Positions 26,133-34,632 of a stretch of 64,000 nucleotides of DNA are shown here, in pieces. How positions within the stretch are numbered: position 1 is the first letter of the stretch; the number at the start of each line of letters is the position of its first letter. A program made the translations under genes and the position numbers. Origin of the DNA: Massilia putida (GTDB lineage: Bacteria; Pseudomonadota; Gammaproteobacteria; Burkholderiales; Burkholderiaceae_D); the NCBI RefSeq assembly GCF_001941825.1, contig NZ_CP019038.1, positions 4,836,001 to 4,900,000 of the forward strand. Direction: 5' to 3'. Under the pieces are notes generated by a model, which did not search any database, was not told the DNA's origin, and saw only the letters and a program-made list of their open reading frames with translations.

Positions 26133-26270
26133 CTACCATTTTTTTGCCAGGAAAATGGCCAGTATTCCGAATATTAAAAGGGTCACTGCGTTAAAAACCA
26201 GAATAAACACATAGGCTGAATCGATGTTTGCGCATAACATTCTTGTTTGCGCGTTTGACACCATTAACAT
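26133..26270 (-). CDS. 45-residue putative single-TM membrane protein
   Basis: The minus-strand frame begins ATG TTA ATG GTG at 26270 and is preceded by a strong ribosome binding site (AGGAG, 4 nt before the ATG). Residues ~20-42 are one hydrophobic helix (YVFILVFNAVTLLIFGILAI), followed by a basic end (AKKW) and a stop. The stretch is far less GC-rich than its neighbours, and codon use is unlike the surrounding genes. No family is recognised. It lies antisense to the leader region of the TonB receptor and divergent from it. Could be a small regulatory membrane protein or chance; the strong RBS favours real. Confidence 0.5.
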   Translation of the reverse strand: MLMVSNAQTRMLCANIDSAYVFILVFNAVTLLIFGILAIFLAKKW

Positions 26271-26350
26271 TGTGCTCCTAAACTGGTTTTGCCAACGATA
26301 AAGACGGCCCATCGTCACATCCTTGGCACAGAAAAACACAGGAGACAGCA

Positions 26351-29300
26351 ATGATCGAGAAGTCCGTACAGCGGCGCCGCCAGCGCCGGCAAGTCGTGCT
26401 TGGCCTGAGCGTACTCGCCGGCCTCATCCAGCAAGCCTATGCGCAGGAAACCGCGGCCCCGGCCCAGGACGCACCAGCCCAGGTCGCGCCGGCCGTGCAG
26501 GCCGATACCGCCGTCGTCAAAGTGACCGGCTACCGCGCCAGTCTGCTGTCGTCGGCCAAGGACAAGAAGGAAGCCGTCGGCTTCCAGGACACCATCAGCG
26601 CCGAAGACATCGGTAAATTCCCCGACAAGAACATCGCCGAATCGCTGAGCCGCGTGCCGGGCGTGCAGATCGCCCGCGACGTGACGGGCGAGGGCATGAA
26701 CATCCAGATCCGCGGCCTCGGTTCGAGCTTCACCAAGATCCTGCTGAACAATGCGCAAATCGCCGTGGCGTCGTCCGGGCCGATCGACGGCGCGAGCACC
26801 AACCGCGAAGTCGACCTCGACCTGCTGCCGACCGACCTGTTCACCAAACTGACGGTCAGCAAGAGCCCGACGGCCGACCTCATCGAAGGGGGCGCCGCCG
26901 GCGTCGTCAATATGCGCAGCGCGCGCCCGTTCGACAATCCGGGCACGCACGTCTCGTACAGCGGCACCGCGCAGAAGCAGCAGATCGCCGACGGCGTCGG
27001 CGGCCGCGGTTCCCTCGTCGCCAGCAAGACCTGGGGCGACACGTTCGGCATCCTGGCCGGCATCGCCGTCAACCGCCAGAAGCTGCGCACGACCGGTTAT
27101 GAGACCGTGGGCCTGACGAACCCGAACCTGACGGCCGCCCAGAGCTCGTCGCCGACCCGCAACAGCACCGGTGGCGGCAACTGGACGATCCCGGCCACCG
27201 TCCCGGCCGGGGCCGGCGCGGGCCTCGTGGCGGGCACGCCGATCAATCAGGCCTTCCTGCTGGCGAACAACCCGGGGCTGACGATCGACCAGATCGACAA
27301 CGCCCTCGTGCCGCGCTTGGGCCGCTTCATGGATTACTTCGGTACCCGCGACAAGAGTTCGGCCATCCTCAGCGCCGAATGGCGTCCGCTGGAGAACCTA
27401 CACTTCTACGTCGACACGCTGTACAGCAAGAAGGACGACGACATGCAGCGCATCGCCTACACCTGGGCGGTCCGCAACAACGCGGCGATTCCGCTGAACA
27501 TGCAGGTCGACAAGAGCGACTGCAGCAAGGGCTGCACGGTCACCTCGGGCACGTATGCCAATTCGACGTATTTCATCGAATTCGGCCCGCGCCGCGACCG
27601 CACCGACCTCAAGGGCATCAATCCGGGCATGGAGTGGAAGATCACCCCGACCCTGAAACTGGAGGCCCAGGCCAACGCCACCAAGTCGACGTTCTCGCAC
27701 GAGGCGCCGACCGTCATGCCGATCACGGCGGCCGGCAGCGGCCTCGTCACCACCTTCCAGAACAACGGCGGCGTGCCGAGCATCACGTTCAACAAGGACG
27801 TCAACGATCCGGCCAACTTCGTCTGGGCCGGCGGCCGCGTCAACATCCAGAACGAGCTGCGCGAGACGAGCACGAAGGGCTTCCACACCGACCTGACCTG
27901 GGGCGATTCCAAGCTGAGCCTGAAAGCCGGTCTCGCCTACGACGACATCGACCGCCGCATCCGCGGCCAGGACAACTCGGCCGCATGGCAGGCCGCCGTG
28001 TGCGGCAACAATCCGAGCGTCTTCCTGCAGGGCCCGAACGGCGCCCCGCCGTGCGACGGCGCCAGCACGCCGGGCGCCAGCGCGGCCGCCCTGTACCCGG
28101 GCTACGGTACCGGCTACACGGCCGGCCAGACGACGCCGCTCACGTACCAGGGGTCGCTGATCCCGCTGAACAAGCTGTCCAGCTACCTGGTGCAGGGCCC
28201 GTACGGCCGCCTGGTCGTCGACTGGGACCGCTTCCGCAAGGATTCGAACTACGACGCCTACAATTCGAGCGCGCCGGATTCCACGAGCTCGTCGACGGGC
28301 GCCAGCTCGGGCTATGTGCGTGAAAAGGCCACCGGCTTCTATACCGAGATCAACGGCGAGACGGCGCTGGCCGGCTTCCCGGTCCGCTACAACGCCGGCG
28401 TGCGCTATGTCCGCACCAAGCAGGAAGTCGGTTCCCTGAACTCGTTCAGCGATCCGCGCAACGCCAGCCTGACGTTGAACGGCTCGAAGTATCCGAACCG
28501 GACCGAGTGGGTCTACCAGGACACCACCTACAACAACACGCTGCCGTCGGCCACCGCGGCCATCACGCTGCGCCAGGACATCGTGGCCCGCATCGCGGCG
28601 TCGAAGACGATGACCCGTGCGAATCCGAACTCGCTGCGTCCGGGCATCAACTTCAGCGGCACGTCGGCGGACGTAGGCACCATCGGCAGCCCGGAACTCA
28701 AGCCCTACCTGTCGAACAACATCGACCTGGGTATCGACTGGTACACCGGGCGTGAGGGCTACGTGAGCCTGACCGTGTTCCAGAAGAAGGTGAAGGGCTT
28801 CACCGTCATCGACAACCTGACGATGCCGTTCAGCGCCCTGGCCGCCTACGGCATCACCTACAACAACCTGATCCCGACCCAGCAGGTGGCGATCAACTCG
28901 CGCGGCGGTCCGGACGTGGCCATCGTGGTGATGAGCCAGGAACGCAACGCCGGCGGCATCCTGACCGTGCGCGGCCTGGAGATCGGCTGGGTCCAGCCGC
29001 TCGACAAGCTGCTGCCGGTCAAGGGCTTCGGCTTCAGCGAGACGGCCACGCTGATCAACCAGAGCGCCAGCGGCGAGGGCACCAACGGCTTCGTCGCCCT
29101 GAACGTGCCGAAGAAGAGCAACAACTTCGGCTTCTACTACGAGAACCACGGCTACATGGCGCGCATCTCGCACCAGTACCAGCAGGGCAGCCAGAGCGCC
29201 AACGCGAACCAGAGCGGCGTGACGCTGGCGGCGCTGTACGGCCGCTCGTACAAGCAGGCCGACTTCTCGTCCAGCGTGGACCTGGAAGAAGTGCTGGGCC

Positions 29301-29443
29301 GCGACAAATGGCCGACGCTCACGTTCGACATCGTCAACCTGAACAAGGCCCGCCGCGAAGGCTACTTCCAGTTCCCGAACGCGCAGTTCACGTCGTACGA
29401 TCCGGGCCGCACCTTCCAGCTGGGCGTCCGCGGCAAGTTCTGA
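26351..29443 (+). CDS. TonB-dependent outer-membrane receptor (Xanthomonas-Caulobacter type)
   Basis: 1030 residues, outer membrane. A signal peptide (cleavage near AYA-QE), an Ala/Pro-rich stretch, then the plug domain (~55-185; DTISAEDIGKFPDKNIAESL, VPGVQIARDVTGEGMNIQIR) and a long beta-barrel ending in the required aromatic residue (FQLGVRGKF). The plug sequence is characteristic of the TIGR01782-type receptors, which tend to import carbohydrates or other organic substrates. AGGAG precedes the ATG at 26351. No sugar genes lie beside it. Two palindromes upstream suggest repression by a dedicated regulator encoded elsewhere. Confidence 0.93.
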   Translation: MIEKSVQRRRQRRQVVLGLSVLAGLIQQAYAQETAAPAQDAPAQVAPAVQADTAVVKVTGYRASLLSSAKDKKEAVGFQDTISAEDIGKFPDKNIAESLSRVPGVQIARDVTGEGMNIQIRGLGSSFTKILLNNAQIAVASSGPIDGASTNREVDLDLLPTDLFTKLTVSKSPTADLIEGGAAGVVNMRSARPFDNPGTHVSYSGTAQKQQIADGVGGRGSLVASKTWGDTFGILAGIAVNRQKLRTTGYETVGLTNPNLTAAQSSSPTRNSTGGGNWTIPATVPAGAGAGLVAGTPINQAFLLANNPGLTIDQIDNALVPRLGRFMDYFGTRDKSSAILSAEWRPLENLHFYVDTLYSKKDDDMQRIAYTWAVRNNAAIPLNMQVDKSDCSKGCTVTSGTYANSTYFIEFGPRRDRTDLKGINPGMEWKITPTLKLEAQANATKSTFSHEAPTVMPITAAGSGLVTTFQNNGGVPSITFNKDVNDPANFVWAGGRVNIQNELRETSTKGFHTDLTWGDSKLSLKAGLAYDDIDRRIRGQDNSAAWQAAVCGNNPSVFLQGPNGAPPCDGASTPGASAAALYPGYGTGYTAGQTTPLTYQGSLIPLNKLSSYLVQGPYGRLVVDWDRFRKDSNYDAYNSSAPDSTSSSTGASSGYVREKATGFYTEINGETALAGFPVRYNAGVRYVRTKQEVGSLNSFSDPRNASLTLNGSKYPNRTEWVYQDTTYNNTLPSATAAITLRQDIVARIAASKTMTRANPNSLRPGINFSGTSADVGTIGSPELKPYLSNNIDLGIDWYTGREGYVSLTVFQKKVKGFTVIDNLTMPFSALAAYGITYNNLIPTQQVAINSRGGPDVAIVVMSQERNAGGILTVRGLEIGWVQPLDKLLPVKGFGFSETATLINQSASGEGTNGFVALNVPKKSNNFGFYYENHGYMARISHQYQQGSQSANANQSGVTLAALYGRSYKQADFSSSVDLEEVLGRDKWPTLTFDIVNLNKARREGYFQFPNAQFTSYDPGRTFQLGVRGKF

Positions 29444-29472
29444 TCGCATCGTCCTCCCTTTACGTCCCCTGT

Positions 29473-29526
29473 CCCCGCTTTCGACCGGCATGCGTCGCGC
29501 CGGTTGCGAGCGGGGCTTTTTCTTTT
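29473..29526 (+). terminator. Terminator of the TonB receptor gene
   Basis: Nested stem CCCCGCT / AGCGGGG with an inner CCGG / CCGG pairing, followed by a T-rich run (CTTTTTCTTTT). It starts 30 bp after the receptor stop. Confidence 0.75.
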
Positions 29527-29630
29527 GCGGTAGCTCACACCGCTTCCATTTCCCCTTCGAGATCCGGAACTGCCGACCTGGCGCCCTGTCGAACCGCATA
29601 CCAACGTAACGACGGGACAGGAGGCGAGGC

Positions 29631-30707
29631 ATGGGCATACGACTCGCGGAGCTGGTCGAACGCTTCGGCGGCAGGCTGCAAGGCGATCCGGACATCGAAG
29701 TCACGCGCGTCGCCCCGCTCGACCGCGCGGGCGCCACGGACATCAGCTTCCTCAGCAGCAGCCGGTTGCGGGCCGCGGCCTCGCACAGCCGGGCGGCAGC
29801 GCTGATCCTGTCGCCGCTCGACGAACCGCACGTCGCCGCCGCATACGACGGCGCGCGCATCGTCACGGACAATCCGTACGCCTATTACGCGCGCACCGCG
29901 CAATACCTGTGTGCGCCCGCCGACGCGCCGGCGCCAGGCATCCATCCATCGGCCGTCGTGCACGCGCGCGCGCGCGTGGACCCGACCGCCAGCATCGGCC
30001 CGCATGTCACGGTGGGGGCGGGCGCGATCATCGGGCCCGGTGCCGTGATCGATGCCGGCTGCTACATCGGTCCGGAAGCCTCGGTGGGGGAGGGCACGCA
30101 CTTCTTGCCCAACGTGACCTTCCACGCCCGCTGCGTCATCGGCGCGCGCGGCATCGTCCACTCCGGCGCCGTGATCGGCGGCGACGGCTTCGGCTTCGCG
30201 GTGGATGGCGGCGTCTACATCAAGATCCCGCAGACGGGACGCGTGGTGATCGGGGACGACGTCGACATCGGCACGAACACGGCGATCGACCGCGGCGCGC
30301 TGGACGACACCGTCATCGAGGACGGCGTGAAACTCGACAACCTGATCCAGATCGGCCACAACTGCCGTATCGGCGCACACACGGCGATGGCCGGCTGCGT
30401 GGGCGTGGCGGGCAGCGCCAACATCGGCCGACACTGCACGTTCGGCGGCGCCGCGATGATCAACGGCCACATCGACATCGCCGACAACGTCCACGTCACG
30501 GCCGGCACGCTGGTGCCGAATTCGATCACGGAACCGGGCCGCTACACGGGCTTTTATCCGATCGCGCCGAACGCGGAATGGGAGCGCAACGCGGCGCTGC
30601 TGCGTAACCTGTCGGGGATGCGGGAAAAGATCAAGGCGCTCGAGCGGGCGGTCAGAGTGCTGGGTGGCGAGCAGGCGGCACGGGCGGGGGCGCAGTCGGT
30701 GAAGTAG
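29631..30707 (+). CDS. lpxD: UDP-3-O-(3-hydroxyacyl)glucosamine N-acyltransferase (LpxD), stand-alone copy
   Basis: 358 residues. Third step of lipid A synthesis: adds an acyl chain to the 2-amine of UDP-3-O-acyl-glucosamine. An N-terminal uridine-binding domain (~1-100; DISFLSSSRLR) is followed by a left-handed beta-helix of hexapeptide repeats (~105-320) and a helical C-terminus. The catalytic His lies in DNLIQIGHNCRIG. In most betaproteobacteria lpxD sits in the bamA-ompH-lpxD-fabZ-lpxA cluster. Here it is alone between the receptor terminator and a convergent SPOR gene, so it is probably a second copy. GGAGG precedes the ATG. Confidence 0.9.
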   Translation: MGIRLAELVERFGGRLQGDPDIEVTRVAPLDRAGATDISFLSSSRLRAAASHSRAAALILSPLDEPHVAAAYDGARIVTDNPYAYYARTAQYLCAPADAPAPGIHPSAVVHARARVDPTASIGPHVTVGAGAIIGPGAVIDAGCYIGPEASVGEGTHFLPNVTFHARCVIGARGIVHSGAVIGGDGFGFAVDGGVYIKIPQTGRVVIGDDVDIGTNTAIDRGALDDTVIEDGVKLDNLIQIGHNCRIGAHTAMAGCVGVAGSANIGRHCTFGGAAMINGHIDIADNVHVTAGTLVPNSITEPGRYTGFYPIAPNAEWERNAALLRNLSGMREKIKALERAVRVLGGEQAARAGAQSVK

Positions 30708-30738
30708 TTTTGCGGTCAGTTTTTGCGTTCGCTCGCGC

Positions 30739-31605
30739 TCAGCCGCAAGCCTTGACCTCGGCCCCATCGTAGCGCTCGGCAAACCCTGCAATGCGCTTGC
30801 GCGTCGCGGCGTCGAGGTTGCGCACGCGGTAGACGTAGTGCGTCGTCTGCGGTCCACGCGGCGCGATGCGCGCCGTGTGCACGCCTTGCTTGACCAGTTG
30901 GGCGAGCATGGCCTGGGCGCCGCTCTCGGTCTTGAACACGCCCAGCGAGATCCCGTACTTGAGCGGGGAATCGCCCTGCATGATGTAGAAATTCGTCAAG
31001 CCCAGGTTGCGCAGTTCCGCGGCCTTCTTGTCGGCGGCTTCCTTGCTGCCTTGCGGCGGGATGTGCACGAGCCAGCTGGTCACGTCCTGGGCCTGGACGC
31101 TCTGGCGCGACTGGCGGTCGCCGAGGTCGAGCGTGGCCAGCCGCGCCTCGAAGCGGCGGGCGTCGCCTGCATCGAATGGGCCGATCTCCGTGCACGCGAA
31201 GGCGGGCGCGGGCGCCGGCGCTGCCGCTGCCGCGCCGGTATTGTTCGCCGGCGCAGGGGCCGGTGCGGCAACGGATGCGGGCGCGCTTGCCGCAGCACTT
31301 GGCGATGCTGCGCCGCCAGCCGGAGCGCCGGCCGCCGGAACGCTGGCCGCTGGAGCGCCGGCCGCCGCAGCGCCGGCCGCCGGAACGGCCGCCTCATCGC
31401 CACCGGCCGGGGGCGTAGCCGCCTTCGCGGCGGCCTCGGCCTGGTCGCGCGTCAGCAGCGTCATCTTGGCCGTATTGAACTGGCGCTTGAGACGCGCCGG
31501 TTCGTGTTCATTGCTCTTGCCCGTGCCCAACAGGCCCTGGGCATAGGCGAACAGGGCGGCGTTCAGGAACAGCAGGGACCAGAAGGCGAGTCGTAGCACG
31601 AGCAT
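30739..31605 (-). CDS. SPOR-domain membrane protein with Ala/Pro-rich linker
   Basis: 288 residues. An N-terminal TM (~4-24; LAFWSLLFLNAALFAYAQG), then a long Ala/Pro/Gly low-complexity linker (~60-140) built from short imperfect repeats such as AGAPA and AAPA, then a SPOR-like C-terminal domain (~180-270; SWLVHIPPQGSKEAADKKA, YGISLGVFKTESGAQAML). Probably anchored in the inner membrane with a periplasmic glycan-binding domain. The start at 31605 is 4 bp after the coaX stop. Last gene of the argS operon, convergent with lpxD. Confidence 0.85.
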   Translation of the reverse strand: MLVLRLAFWSLLFLNAALFAYAQGLLGTGKSNEHEPARLKRQFNTAKMTLLTRDQAEAAAKAATPPAGGDEAAVPAAGAAAAGAPAASVPAAGAPAGGAASPSAAASAPASVAAPAPAPANNTGAAAAAPAPAPAFACTEIGPFDAGDARRFEARLATLDLGDRQSRQSVQAQDVTSWLVHIPPQGSKEAADKKAAELRNLGLTNFYIMQGDSPLKYGISLGVFKTESGAQAMLAQLVKQGVHTARIAPRGPQTTHYVYRVRNLDAATRKRIAGFAERYDGAEVKACG

Positions 31606-31609
31606 GTCC

Positions 31610-32377
31610 TCAAGCGGATGCGGAGTCGGGATCGGAAGCGAGCAGCGGTGCGGCCGCATGCAGGCCCACCAGCACGATATTATCCAGCATCCAGTGCGGA
31701 ACGGACAGCAGCGGCGCCACGCTGGCCGCCGCGCCGCCGGAGACGATGCACAGGTCGGCCGGCAGGGCGGCGCAGGCGCGTTCGATGGCGCCCGCCTGCG
31801 CGGCCAGGCAGCCGGACAGGATGGCGTCGCTCGTGTGGTCGGCGAACACGGGCGGCGCGGCGTAGCGCTCGCCCGGCGCCACCTGCGGCAGCTGGGCCGT
31901 GCCGCGCGCCAGCGCGCCCAGCATCAGGCCCAGGCCCGGCAGGATCATCCCGCCGAGGAATTCGCCGGCGGCCGTCACCGCGTCGACCGTCGTCGCGGTG
32001 CCGCATGTCGCCACGACGAGGGCTTTGCCCGGTGCGAGGCAGCGTGCGCCGAGCGCGGCGGCGAAGCGGTCGCTGCCCAGTTGCGCGGGATGGCGGTAGC
32101 GGTTGCGCAGGCCGCCCAATTCGGCGCGCGACACGAACCAGTGCGGCGCGGCCGGCAGCAGCGGGGCGAGCAGGGCCGTCAGCGCCGCCTGCATCGCGTG
32201 GCCGGCCACGTTCGAGACGATCGCGCGCGTGAGTCCTTGGCCGGCCCAGGCGGCCTGCAGGCGGTCCAGTTCCGCGTGCGGCACGGCGCCGTGCGCGGTC
32301 CAGTCGCCGGGTGCCGCGTCGGGTGCCGCGATCGCCCATTTGATTCTCGTGTTTCCTGCATCGACGAGTAGCACCAT
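31610..32377 (-). CDS. coaX: Type III pantothenate kinase
   Basis: 255 residues. First step of coenzyme A synthesis: ATP-dependent phosphorylation of pantothenate. ASKHA-fold motifs are LLVDAGNTRIKWAI (phosphate loop) and VVATCGTATTVDAVT with the catalytic Asp. LGSDRFAAALGA is also typical. 16 bp after birA and 4 bp before the SPOR gene. The birA-coaX order is common in this class. Confidence 0.95.
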   Translation of the reverse strand: MVLLVDAGNTRIKWAIAAPDAAPGDWTAHGAVPHAELDRLQAAWAGQGLTRAIVSNVAGHAMQAALTALLAPLLPAAPHWFVSRAELGGLRNRYRHPAQLGSDRFAAALGARCLAPGKALVVATCGTATTVDAVTAAGEFLGGMILPGLGLMLGALARGTAQLPQVAPGERYAAPPVFADHTSDAILSGCLAAQAGAIERACAALPADLCIVSGGAAASVAPLLSVPHWMLDNIVLVGLHAAAPLLASDPDSASA

Positions 32378-32393
32378 GGTGTCTCCCTCCAGG

Positions 32394-33158
32394 TCAATCG
32401 CGCGTGCGCAGCGACACGTCGCCGGCGACGATCGTGATGCGGCCGGCCGCCGTGTCGAGCAGCATGCGGCCCGTGTCGTCCACGCCGGCGGCCAGGCCCT
32501 CGTGCCGGATCTCGCCGCGGTCGAGCAGGACGACGGGCCGGCCGGCCCAGGCGTGCAGCATGTTCCAGCGCGCCGCGAACGCGGTAAAGCCCTGCTGCTC
32601 GAACAGGGACAGCGCGTCGGCCAGGCCGTCGAGCAGCGCGGCCATCAGCTCGTCGCGGTCCATGCGCGCGAGCCACGGCATCGCGGCGGCGCTGCGCCCG
32701 ATCTTTTCTTCGAGTGCGTCCGGCATCACGAGGTTCAAGCCGATGCCGACGATGGTCCAGGCCGCGCCGGAAGGCAACACCTGCGTTTCGACGAGGATGC
32801 CGGCCAGCTTGTCGCCATCCTTGAGCACGTCGTTCGGCCATTTCAGTTGCACGGGCTGGCCGAGCTTGCCGAGCGTCTCCGCCAGCGCGACGCCGATCGC
32901 GAGCGGCAGGCCGGCCAGGGCGCGCAGGCCGTCGGCGAAGCGCCAGGCCAGCGAGAACGTCAGCGAGTTGCCCGGCTCGGACAGCCAGCTGCGGCCCGCG
33001 CGTCCGCGCCCGGCCGTCTGGTGTTCCGCGACCAGCAGCACCGGCGCCGTCAGCCCCGGTGCACGCGCCAGCAGGTCGGCGTTCGTCGAGCCGGTCCGTG
33101 CGACCACCTCGACGGCGACGCCGGCCCGGGACAGGCTCAGAATGCGCTCGGCGTTCAT
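32394..33158 (-). CDS. birA: Biotin-[acetyl-CoA-carboxylase] ligase, no DNA-binding domain
   Basis: 254 residues. Attaches biotin to carrier lysines through biotinyl-AMP. The biotin-binding loop TAGRGRAGRSW and LKWPNDVLKDGDKLAGILVE are clear, with a C-terminal SH3-like cap. The protein begins directly with the catalytic domain; the N-terminal helix-turn-helix of E. coli BirA is missing, so it is a group I ligase that does not repress bio genes. The start at 33158 overlaps the SDR stop (ATGA). Confidence 0.93.
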   Translation of the reverse strand: MNAERILSLSRAGVAVEVVARTGSTNADLLARAPGLTAPVLLVAEHQTAGRGRAGRSWLSEPGNSLTFSLAWRFADGLRALAGLPLAIGVALAETLGKLGQPVQLKWPNDVLKDGDKLAGILVETQVLPSGAAWTIVGIGLNLVMPDALEEKIGRSAAAMPWLARMDRDELMAALLDGLADALSLFEQQGFTAFAARWNMLHAWAGRPVVLLDRGEIRHEGLAAGVDDTGRMLLDTAAGRITIVAGDVSLRTRD

Positions 33159-33949
33159 GGCGCCGCCTTTCCCGCCTTCGTCGGCGCGTGCACGAACAGC
33201 GCGTCGAACAGGACGTTGGGCAGCAGGCGCAGGAGCTTGGCGACGATGCCCATCGGCCAAGGGATCACGCGGTAGCTTCGGCCGGCGTCGATGGCGCGCG
33301 CGGCGGCCGCCGCGAAGCGGTCGGCGGGCATCAGGAAGGGCATGGGAAAGCGGTTGTGACGGGTCATCGGAGTGTCGATGTAGCCGGGCGCGATGGTCAC
33401 GACCCGGATACCGTGGGGTTGCAATTCGAGGCGGAGCGATTCCGCATAGGTGTGCACGGCCGACTTCGACGCGCAATAGGCGCCGGCGCCCTTCATGCCG
33501 CGGATGCCGGCGACGCTGCCGATCGCGACCAGGCGGCGCGGGCCGGTGCCGTGCTTCATCGTTTCGATAAACGGTGCGAAGGTGGCCACGAGGGCCGTGA
33601 CGTTGACGGCGAGGATCTCGGCGAACCGGGACAGGTCGCCCGGCCGTTCCGTCAGCGTGCCGGCCGAGACGCCGGCGCTGGCGATGACGATGTCGGCGCC
33701 GCCTTCGCGCGCGATGAAGTCGGCCGCGGCCGCGGCCAGCGCGGCGTGGTCCGTCACGTCGACGGCGTAGATGTGGTGGTCGCTGGAGGCCGGCAGGGAG
33801 GCGGCCAGCGAGTGCAAGGCGTCCGCGCGGCGGCCGAGCAGGCCGAGGACGGCGCCGCGCGCGGCGTATTCCCGAGCCAGGGAGGCGCCGATGCCGCTGG
33901 ATGCGCCGGTGACGAACACGCGCAGCCGACGGCCCTGCGCCGCGGTCAT
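33155..33949 (-). CDS. Short-chain dehydrogenase/reductase
   Basis: 264 residues, classical SDR. Cofactor loop TGASSGIGASLA, the NAG-like SAGVS, active-site Ser in AIGSVAGIRG and YCASK with catalytic Tyr and Lys. APGYIDTPMTRHN follows. A hydrophobic C-terminal stretch (LLRLLPNVLFDALF) may touch the membrane. It overlaps dsbA by 4 bp on one side and birA on the other. Substrate unknown; NADP preference not determined. Confidence 0.92.
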   Translation of the reverse strand: MTAAQGRRLRVFVTGASSGIGASLAREYAARGAVLGLLGRRADALHSLAASLPASSDHHIYAVDVTDHAALAAAAADFIAREGGADIVIASAGVSAGTLTERPGDLSRFAEILAVNVTALVATFAPFIETMKHGTGPRRLVAIGSVAGIRGMKGAGAYCASKSAVHTYAESLRLELQPHGIRVVTIAPGYIDTPMTRHNRFPMPFLMPADRFAAAAARAIDAGRSYRVIPWPMGIVAKLLRLLPNVLFDALFVHAPTKAGKAAP

Positions 33950-34623
33950 CGCTTGTCCGCTTTCGCTTTCGTGACGAGGAAGTCCATCGCCTGCAAGGCC
34001 GTCTGCTGTTGCTGGGCTTCGGTCGTGCCCTCGGGCGCGCCCGCGCCCGCGTGCGACGGCGACGTGATGAAGCGGCCGTCGATCACGACGAGCGGCCAGC
34101 GGTCCACGCCGTACGCCTCCATCATCGCGCTTGCTCTGCGCAGCTTCGCCTGGATGCCGAACGAGCGGTAGGTGTCGATGAATTTCGCGCGGTCGATGCC
34201 GTTTTGCGCCACCCAGTCGAACACCTGCTCGTCGCTGGACAGGCGCAGGTGCTGCTGGTGCATCGCGTCGAACACCTTCTGGTGGTACTGGCTCAACAGG
34301 CCCATCGCGTCCAGCGTGTAGAACAGGCGCTGCTGCGGCAGCACGCTGGCGTCGCGCGGGACGTGCACGCGCTTGAACACGATGTTGTCGCCTTGCTTCT
34401 TGACCCAGGCCTCAAGCGCCGGTTCGAAGGCGTAGCAGTGCGGGCAGTAATAGGCGAAGAATTCGATGACTTCGACTTTTTTGCCGGTGTCGGTCGGCTG
34501 CGGCACGGGCAGGACGACGTATTGCGCGCCCGCTTGCGGATCGGCCGCCAGCGCCGACGCGGCGTTGAAGCCGGCCGCGAGGCCGAGGAGGGCGGTGCAG
34601 AACAGGCGGCGCGGCAGGCGCAT
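33946..34623 (-). CDS. dsbA: Periplasmic thiol:disulfide interchange protein DsbA
   Basis: 225 residues. A signal peptide (cut near ALA-ADP) exports the protein. The thioredoxin fold with inserted helical domain has the active site FFAYYCPHCYAFEP (CPHC, as in E. coli DsbA) and the cis-Pro loop in RWPLVVIDG. It introduces disulfides into exported proteins. Located between an FtsN-like SPOR gene (9 bp upstream) and an SDR gene (4-bp overlap). The partner DsbB is not in the window. Confidence 0.95.
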   Translation of the reverse strand: MRLPRRLFCTALLGLAAGFNAASALAADPQAGAQYVVLPVPQPTDTGKKVEVIEFFAYYCPHCYAFEPALEAWVKKQGDNIVFKRVHVPRDASVLPQQRLFYTLDAMGLLSQYHQKVFDAMHQQHLRLSSDEQVFDWVAQNGIDRAKFIDTYRSFGIQAKLRRASAMMEAYGVDRWPLVVIDGRFITSPSHAGAGAPEGTTEAQQQQTALQAMDFLVTKAKADKR

Positions 34624-34632
34624 GCGGATTCC

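Noticed and set aside
31170..31430. Tandem-like GC-rich repeats considered as a CRISPR or minisatellite
   Set aside because: Units are short, imperfect and in coding frame (Ala/Pro linker). There are no unique spacers.
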